From Lachnospiraceae bacterium V9D3004 (GTDB taxonomy: Bacteria; Bacillota; Clostridia; Lachnospirales; Lachnospiraceae), in contig JHWW01000009.1 in NCBI GenBank assembly GCA_000621985.1, positions 62,001-126,000 on the forward strand: a stretch of DNA of 64,000 nt, given 5' to 3'. The translations under genes and the position numbers were made by a program. Of this stretch, positions 58,547-64,000 are shown one piece after another (within the stretch, counting starts at the first letter, position 1; the number at the start of each line of letters is the position of its first letter). The notes under the pieces are model-generated. The model had not been told where the DNA came from. It saw only the letters and a list, made by a program, of their open reading frames with translations, and searched no databases.

Positions 58547-59548
58547 TCATGGTTTAACATTGTTATTGTTGCTCTTATTGTCGTTTCCGCCAACCTCAAC
58601 TACTGATTTGACGAGTCCTGCAATTCCCTGTATCTCAGAAGGAATTATGATCTTGGTTGCCTTACCGTCAGCCGCCTTGGCAAATGCTTCAAGACTCTTA
58701 AGGGTAATAACCTGATCACTCGGACGCGCTTCATTGAGGAATGTGATACCGTCTGCATTAGCTTTCTGTACGATCATAATAGCCTCTGCCTGACCTTCAG
58801 CCTCGCGAATGGTAGCTTCCTTCTTTGCTTCTGCACGAAGAATAGCAGCTTCTTTCTCTGCCTGTGCATCGAGGATCGCTGATTCTTTCTTACCTTCGGC
58901 AACAAGGATCGTTGATTTCTTCTCACCTTCCGCAATAAGTATGGCCTCACGCCTCTCACGCTCAGCTTTCATCTGCTTCTCCATTGCATCCTGAATAGCA
59001 GCGGGCGGAATGATATTCTTAAGCTCGACACGGTTAACCTTGATTCCCCACGGATCGGTTGCCACGTCAAGCGATACTCTCATCTTGGTATTAATTATCT
59101 CTCTCGAAGTAAGCGTCTCATCAAGCTCAAGATCACCGATAATATTACGAAGCGTTGTGGCAGTAAGATTCTCTATAGCCATAATAGGATTCTCAACACC
59201 GTATGCATACAGCTTCGGATCTGTTATCTGATAGAATACTACAGTATCGATACGCATTGTAACGTTATCCTTGGTAATAACCGGCTGCGGTGCAAAATCA
59301 ACCACCTGCTCCTTAAGAACAACTTTCTTGGCAACTCTGTCTATGATAGGAACTTTGAAATGTATTCCCACGTTCCATGTTGCCTGATATCCGCCGAGTC
59401 TCTCAAGCACGTATGCCGTAGCCTGCGGAACGATCTTGATACATGAAGTGATAAGTATGATCACGATCACCACAATAAATGCGAACCCGATAAATACACT
59501 GTCCTGTATCAATTCACTGCTTTTTGTCAATAATGCATAATTTCCCAT
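58547..59548 (-). CDS. SPFH/band-7 membrane protein (QmcA/stomatin type)
   Basis: 333 residues. One N-terminal membrane helix (about 17-40), the SPFH domain with VPQATAYVLERLGGYQATWN, then a long Glu/Ala/Lys-rich helical region (about 205-275) that forms oligomers. Such proteins organise membrane microdomains and proteases. The NfeD gene is directly upstream (17 nt), the usual partner. Confidence 0.93.
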   Translation of the reverse strand: MGNYALLTKSSELIQDSVFIGFAFIVVIVIILITSCIKIVPQATAYVLERLGGYQATWNVGIHFKVPIIDRVAKKVVLKEQVVDFAPQPVITKDNVTMRIDTVVFYQITDPKLYAYGVENPIMAIENLTATTLRNIIGDLELDETLTSREIINTKMRVSLDVATDPWGIKVNRVELKNIIPPAAIQDAMEKQMKAERERREAILIAEGEKKSTILVAEGKKESAILDAQAEKEAAILRAEAKKEATIREAEGQAEAIMIVQKANADGITFLNEARPSDQVITLKSLEAFAKAADGKATKIIIPSEIQGIAGLVKSVVEVGGNDNKSNNNNVKP

Positions 59549-59565
59549 AATAAAATACCTCCTGT

Positions 59566-59988
59566 TTATTTTTTAACCAGTACTTTTGCTCCGGATATAC
59601 TTACTATCTCCACAGTCTCGCCTGCTTCGATAATACTGTCATCTTCCGTTCTTGCCATCCATTCCTGACCTCTGACATTAACTCTTCCGGATGAATTAAT
59701 GTTGTCTATACGTTCGATGACTTTTGCATTGGCACCTACCAGACTTTCCGCGTTGGTCTTAATACGGTCTTTGTTGAAATATCTGGTGGCAAGCGGTCTG
59801 GTGAATAATAACGTAACGATCGACACCAGAAAGAAAACAACAACCTGCCATATGATATCTCCTCCGCAGACAGCCACGATAAATGCAAAGAGTGCTCCTA
59901 TGGCAAACCATATGGTAGTTAACCCCAGCGTTATGAGCTCAATCACAAGACATATCGCCATGAATATCAACCAGTAATAGTTCTCCAT
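59566..59988 (-). CDS. NfeD-family membrane protein
   Basis: 140 residues. Three membrane segments (FMAICLVIELITLGLTTIWF and others) followed by an OB-fold domain with GRVNVRGQEWMARTEDDSII. NfeD proteins pair with SPFH proteins. Start with GGAGG upstream, just before the SPFH gene. Confidence 0.93.
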   Translation of the reverse strand: MENYYWLIFMAICLVIELITLGLTTIWFAIGALFAFIVAVCGGDIIWQVVVFFLVSIVTLLFTRPLATRYFNKDRIKTNAESLVGANAKVIERIDNINSSGRVNVRGQEWMARTEDDSIIEAGETVEIVSISGAKVLVKK

Positions 59989-60089
59989 AATAACACCTCC
60001 CTCGTTATATGGTATCCTGTTGATAACGGTTCATCATTACAGTTCACTCTATTATATAATACAAAACGGACGGTGTCAAAGAAAAAGTA

Positions 60090-60935
60090 TTACAAGACGC
60101 TTTCATACATGAGAATACCTGCTGCGACCGAAGCATTTAGAGATTCCGCCTGTCCCTTCATGGGAATTCTTATGAGACTGTCGCAACATCCGAGCGCAAT
60201 ATCAGACATGCCGTTTGACTCATTACCGATTATTATTGCCAGTCTCGGCGGAAATATCACATTTCTTATATCATCGCCGTCTAATGCGGCGCCCGCAACC
60301 GTTATGCCGTTATTTTGGCAGTGACCGGTTATTGTCTCTATATCATCGGCATATGTAAATGGGACACGGAATATTGCTCCCATCGTTGAACGGACCACCT
60401 TGGGGTTATATATATCCACCGTGCCTTTTGTCATTATGATCCCGTCATATCCCGCTGCTTCCGCGGTACGAAGTATCGTCCCCAGATTGCCGGGATCCTG
60501 AAGATTCTCAAGGATAATATATCTCGCCGTCTTATCTTCATTCATCTTAAGAAGTTCTTCAAGGGTTATCTGTCTCATTCCGGCAACGGCAAGCATTCCC
60601 TGGGGTGTTACGGTATCCGATATACCTGCAAACACCTTATCCGCCACCACTTCACATTCCACCTTTACCAATTCGCTTAACGCCTCTTTTGTATCAAGTC
60701 CGGCAAGACGGTTGTTTTTATCATTATCACATGACAAAAAGGCACTGTCGCTACTGTTCAGTGCCTTCCACATCGTCTGTGCAACATATACTTTATTCAC
60801 GGCATTTTGTTCTATCGCCTCAAATACCATCTTAGGTCCTTCAACAATAAAACAGTTCTGTTTCTTTCGTTCACTCCGGTTTTTTATTAATCTTGTAAGA
60901 TTCTTCACCTGTGCATTACCGGTACTTTCAATCAT
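60090..60935 (-). CDS. SpoU/TrmH-type rRNA or tRNA 2'-O-methyltransferase
   Basis: 281 residues. N-terminal SpoU substrate-binding part (NRSERKKQNCFIVEGPKMV), then the SPOUT knot with ILENLQDPGNLGTILRTAEA, LAIIIGNESNGMS and SLNASVAAGILMYE. The RNA target is not known. Isolated gene with a good start. Confidence 0.92.
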   Translation of the reverse strand: MIESTGNAQVKNLTRLIKNRSERKKQNCFIVEGPKMVFEAIEQNAVNKVYVAQTMWKALNSSDSAFLSCDNDKNNRLAGLDTKEALSELVKVECEVVADKVFAGISDTVTPQGMLAVAGMRQITLEELLKMNEDKTARYIILENLQDPGNLGTILRTAEAAGYDGIIMTKGTVDIYNPKVVRSTMGAIFRVPFTYADDIETITGHCQNNGITVAGAALDGDDIRNVIFPPRLAIIIGNESNGMSDIALGCCDSLIRIPMKGQAESLNASVAAGILMYESVL

Positions 60936-60986
60936 TTATTACGTCTGCCTTTCATATATATACTTCATAACATCTGACGAATCCGT

Positions 60987-62024
60987 TCAGAATTTAAAAT
61001 CAATCTCTATGCCCTTCAGGTCTTCTCCGAGAAGACTGCTTCTCTTCATCAAATGTATTACCTGCTGCCTTGCCTCCTCTACGTGGGATACGCTACCGGT
61101 ACCTGACATTACCGTAGCATCAAGCTTTTGGGAATCTGCAATCCCATCAAGAAGTTCTTCTTCCTGTTCACGATCTTCCCTGGATTCTTCAACTCTCTCC
61201 TGATTCTCTTTTCTCTCTGTCCTTGCTTCTTCGATCTTATCCTGCTGTTCTTCCTTCTTTTCGCGTGCTTCCTTAGCGTCTTCGGTTATTTCTTCAAGCT
61301 CTTCCTCAATATTATCTAAACCTTCCTTAAGGAAATCCCCGATAATATCCTTATTAACAGCTTCCATTATGGCATCTGCAGCCTCTTTTGCCTTAGTCAT
61401 GGATTCCTGCTTAGGCTGGTTAATATATGCATCTGACTGCTGCTTAATTGCGATACGGTATATCTGTTCAGCCTCAAAAGCGGCATTATCAAATTCATTC
61501 TTAGCTGCATTGAGCATAAGAACTTTATCCTGATATTCGGTTCTTGGCATATGTTGCAGTTCTTTTAATCTTGATATCTCGTCCTCGCTGAAATCTCCCG
61601 AGAAGATACCTGCTTTATTATTCTGATATTTCTCAAGTAATTCAAGGTCTTTCTGTTCTTCAGACTCAGGGTCAATACCATAATCTTCCATATATTGTTT
61701 TTTCTGAGCCTCAGCCTTGTTTATCATACTGTTATAATATCTGACTTCTTCGTATTTTTCCTGCTTGAGTTTTTCAAGCTTATCCATATTCTTTGCAATG
61801 TCCTTATCCTTATCCCATGCCTTATTGATAAGCTGCATAGCCTGCTTTCTGGCTGCCTCTTTCTTAACCTGTGCATTTAAAGCTGCACTGTTATCCTGTG
61901 ACATTCCTCCTGCAAACAAAACATTGCTGTCCTTCTTTTGCTTACCTGCATTATCCGATATGCCTCCAAGACGGATCCCGATTCCATTCCCTGAATTATC
62001 AGCCATGTTGATAGTGAACGACAT
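60987..62024 (-). CDS. coiled-coil protein, unknown function
   Basis: About 345 residues. Starts FTINMADNSGNG; long charged helical segments, with a Glu/Lys/Arg-rich coiled coil around residues 240-300 (EELEEITEDAKEAREKK). No membrane segment, signal peptide or known domain. The ATG at 62024 has GGAGGGG. It follows prfA in the same direction, 69 nt apart. It may be a structural or peptidoglycan-associated protein, but no function can be assigned. Confidence 0.7.
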   Translation of the reverse strand: MSFTINMADNSGNGIGIRLGGISDNAGKQKKDSNVLFAGGMSQDNSAALNAQVKKEAARKQAMQLINKAWDKDKDIAKNMDKLEKLKQEKYEEVRYYNSMINKAEAQKKQYMEDYGIDPESEEQKDLELLEKYQNNKAGIFSGDFSEDEISRLKELQHMPRTEYQDKVLMLNAAKNEFDNAAFEAEQIYRIAIKQQSDAYINQPKQESMTKAKEAADAIMEAVNKDIIGDFLKEGLDNIEEELEEITEDAKEAREKKEEQQDKIEEARTERKENQERVEESREDREQEEELLDGIADSQKLDATVMSGTGSVSHVEEARQQVIHLMKRSSLLGEDLKGIEIDFKF

Positions 62025-62093
62025 AGTACCCCTCCTTTGATACAATATACCTCTATCTGTATATCGGCATATTCCTCTCAGACTTTATTCCGT

Positions 62094-63167
62094 TCAGCTC
62101 TCCTCCATACTGCTGAGCTTCCTTGCCTGGTCCTCGGCGATAAGAGACTGTATCACTTCCTGAAGGTCCCCGTCCATTATCTCAGACAATCTGTGACTTG
62201 TAAATTTGATCCTGTGATCGGTAACCCTGCTCTGAGGATAGTTGTAGGTCCTGATCTTCTCGGAGCGATCGCCCGTACCAACCTGGCTTCTTCTGGCTTC
62301 TGCCTCGGCATCATGAGCCTTCGCACACTCAAGCTCATATAATCTTGAGCGCAATACTTTAAGAGCTTTATCCTTATTCTTGAGCTGTGACTTTTCATCC
62401 TGACAGGATATTACGATTCCTGTCGGAATATGTGTAAGTCGTACGGCCGAATCGGTCGTATTGACACACTGTCCTCCATTTCCAGAGGCACGGAACACAT
62501 CGAACTTACAGTCATTCATATCGATCTGTACATCAACTTCTTCAGCTTCCGGCATGATAGCAACAGTTGCTGTGGATGTATGGATCCTTCCGCCGCTTTC
62601 CGTAACAGGGATTCTCTGCACTCTGTGAACACCGCTTTCGTATTTTAACATCGAATAAGCACCGTCACCGTCTATCATGAATACGACTTCCTTGAAGCCC
62701 CCGAGACCATTTTCATTGGAATTCATCATATCTATCTTCCAATTGTTGCGCTCGGCATATCTTGAATACATTCTGAACAGATCCGCCGCAAACAATGCCG
62801 CTTCATCACCTCCGGCACCGCCTCTTATCTCGACGATAACGTTCTTGCTGTCATTCGGATCTTTTGGAAGAAGAAGAATCTTAAGATCATGTTCAACCTC
62901 ATCTATACGTGATCTGCAATCATTTAATTCCTCTTTTGCAAGTTCCCTCATATCCTCATCTTTTTCATCTTCAAGTATGGCAAGACTGTCTTCTATTCCT
63001 GCTTTAAGTTCCTTATACTCCTTATACTTTTCCACAAGAGGAGTAAGGTCATTCTGTTCCTTCATAAGTTTTCTGTACATATCCTGATTATTGAGCACCT
63101 CCGGACTGCTGAGCTCATTTATCAGATCTTCGTGTCTGTGAACAACTTCTTCCAAATGTTCGTACAT
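62094..63167 (-). CDS. prfA: peptide chain release factor 1
   Basis: 357 residues. GGQ is at [17 protein letters not shown], and the decoding domain is intact, with the RF1 tripeptide expected near the [12 protein letters not shown] region (PxT motif, here PVT). It recognises UAA and UAG. prmC, its methylase, lies immediately upstream, 24 nt apart. Confidence 0.97.
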   Translation of the reverse strand: MYEHLEEVVHRHEDLINELSSPEVLNNQDMYRKLMKEQNDLTPLVEKYKEYKELKAGIEDSLAILEDEKDEDMRELAKEELNDCRSRIDEVEHDLKILLLPKDPNDSKNVIVEIRGGAGGDEAALFAADLFRMYSRYAERNNWKIDMMNSNENGLGGFKEVVFMIDGDGAYSMLKYESGVHRVQRIPVTESGGRIHTSTATVAIMPEAEEVDVQIDMNDCKFDVFRASGNGGQCVNTTDSAVRLTHIPTGIVISCQDEKSQLKNKDKALKVLRSRLYELECAKAHDAEAEARRSQVGTGDRSEKIRTYNYPQSRVTDHRIKFTSHRLSEIMDGDLQEVIQSLIAEDQARKLSSMEES

Positions 63168-63191
63168 ATTCTACAACTCCTTTTAATTAAA

Positions 63192-63998
63192 TCATGATTT
63201 AACTGCGTACACAACCCTGTCCAGTCCGGCAAGGTCCTTTTTTATCCTGATATTCTTAAAATCATTCTGTTCCAACAGTTCGCTTACCGCCTCTGCCTGG
63301 GCGCAACCGATCTCCATCATAATGATCCCATCACATGACAGATGTTCTCCCGCCCCACTTATAAGTCTTCTGTAACAATCAAGCCCACAAGGACCTGCTC
63401 TTAATGCGGTCTCCGGCTCATATATCCGAACCTCGGGCATCAGTTCTTCCATCTCGGCATCGGTAATATACGGTGGATTCGATACGATAATGTCATATTC
63501 ACCAACTACATTTTCCCACATATCACTGTGTATAAAATGAATCTTTGCCCCGTTATCTTCAGCATTCTTTACCGCAACCTTAAGGGCAGCTTCTGATATA
63601 TCAACTGCAGTAACAGTGGAAGGCTTTGACAAAAGAGCGATACTTACGGCAATGCAGCCCGAACCGGTGCACATATCGATCACCCTTTTTTCATCTGCAT
63701 GCTCTATTGCAAGCTCTGCAAGTACTTCCGTATCCTGTCTCGGGATCAGCACCGATTCATTTACAGATATATCAATCCCCATGAATTCCTGGGAACCGGT
63801 AATGTATTGAAGCGGTTTATGTCCCGCTCTTTCATCTATCAGCTCAAAATATCTGCCTGTAAGCTCTTCGGGGACAATCTCTTCCTCACGCATATAATAC
63901 TCACTGCGCCTGATATCACCCATACAATAAGATAACAGATACCAAGCGTCTGTCCGGTAGTCTGTTATACCGGACTTCAGCAGGGTATCTGTACCCAT
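63192..63998 (-). CDS. prmC: release factor glutamine methyltransferase PrmC (5' end may be truncated)
   Basis: 268 residues visible. SAM motif VIDMCTGSGCIAVSIALL and the catalytic NPPY in IIVSNPPYITDAEMEEL, plus C-terminal GLDRVVYAVK. It methylates the Gln of the GGQ motif in release factors. The frame opens at ATG 63998, two bases from the window edge, so the true start may be further out. Confidence 0.93.
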   Translation of the reverse strand: MGTDTLLKSGITDYRTDAWYLLSYCMGDIRRSEYYMREEEIVPEELTGRYFELIDERAGHKPLQYITGSQEFMGIDISVNESVLIPRQDTEVLAELAIEHADEKRVIDMCTGSGCIAVSIALLSKPSTVTAVDISEAALKVAVKNAEDNGAKIHFIHSDMWENVVGEYDIIVSNPPYITDAEMEELMPEVRIYEPETALRAGPCGLDCYRRLISGAGEHLSCDGIIMMEIGCAQAEAVSELLEQNDFKNIRIKKDLAGLDRVVYAVKS

Positions 63999-64000
63999 AT

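Overview
The window reads as chromosomal DNA of a low-to-medium GC Firmicute, most likely a gut Lachnospiraceae (Coprococcus/Butyrivibrio/Roseburia-like). The reasons are the strong GGAGG-type ribosome binding sites, the IreB-RuvX-DUF1292 cluster, RNase J with YlbF, a CarD regulator, a short HPr-like protein and Lachnospiraceae-type secreted proteins with lysine-rich Ig-like domains. Nearly all genes lie on the minus strand; the MATE exporter and the HPr-like gene are the only clear plus-strand genes. I see no phage, IS element, CRISPR array or rRNA. One tRNA (Pro, anticodon GGG) is present.

Layout. 0-13 kb: a partial PAP2-type phosphatase, a MATE exporter, a signalling pair (7TM-PAS sensor and HD-GYP phosphodiesterase), a CDF metal exporter behind a LacZ-type beta-galactosidase, a probable alpha/alpha-barrel glycosidase with a TetR regulator, and a translationally coupled DUF5685 / DnaJ-Cys / membrane protein trio. 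13-21 kb: a hybrid histidine kinase, a polar amino acid ABC transporter, a sodium:neurotransmitter-type symporter and a fructosamine kinase-like protein. 21-30 kb: the secreted and accessory region. It holds a three-repeat surface protein, a CE1-type esterase, a nitroreductase, small unknowns, a repeat-rich HTH protein, DUF1294, tRNA-Pro, and a transglutaminase with a degenerate redoxin domain. 30-45 kb: housekeeping. It contains UDPGP, PHP, the TrhP-TrmR-MltG-like-YlbF-RNase J-DUF1292-RuvX-IreB-MtaB string, the HPr-like gene, ThiI with its cysteine desulfurase, RsmE and a second secreted esterase. 45-64 kb: inositol phosphatase family and YfcE phosphoesterase, a complete Bce-type peptide-antibiotic resistance module fused in transcription order to murE and dapF, a PLP transsulfuration enzyme, OGG1-like glycosylase, CarD, Dus, CoaX, DUF6145, ornithine carbamoyltransferase, SPFH plus NfeD, TrmH-type methyltransferase, a coiled-coil unknown, PrfA and PrmC.

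How the genes fit together. tRNA modification is a strong theme (TrhP then TrmR for wobble uridine; MtaB; ThiI with its sulfur donor; Dus). Cell-wall synthesis (DapF, MurE) runs directly into the Bce sensor-transporter genes, with a plausible OmpR-family operator before bceA. Four secreted proteins share lysine-rich Ig-like modules and Thr/Pro/Ala linkers, which suggests one cell-surface architecture for binding and cutting plant polysaccharide.

Best candidates for something undescribed: the DUF5685-DnaJ(Cys10)-membrane trio, the three-repeat secreted protein, the transglutaminase/redoxin-like fusion without a CxxC motif, the orphan macro-domain-associated HTH protein with 24-bp repeats, and the long G.U-containing hairpin between hpr and thiI. 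All assignments come from reading the sequence; no database search was run.
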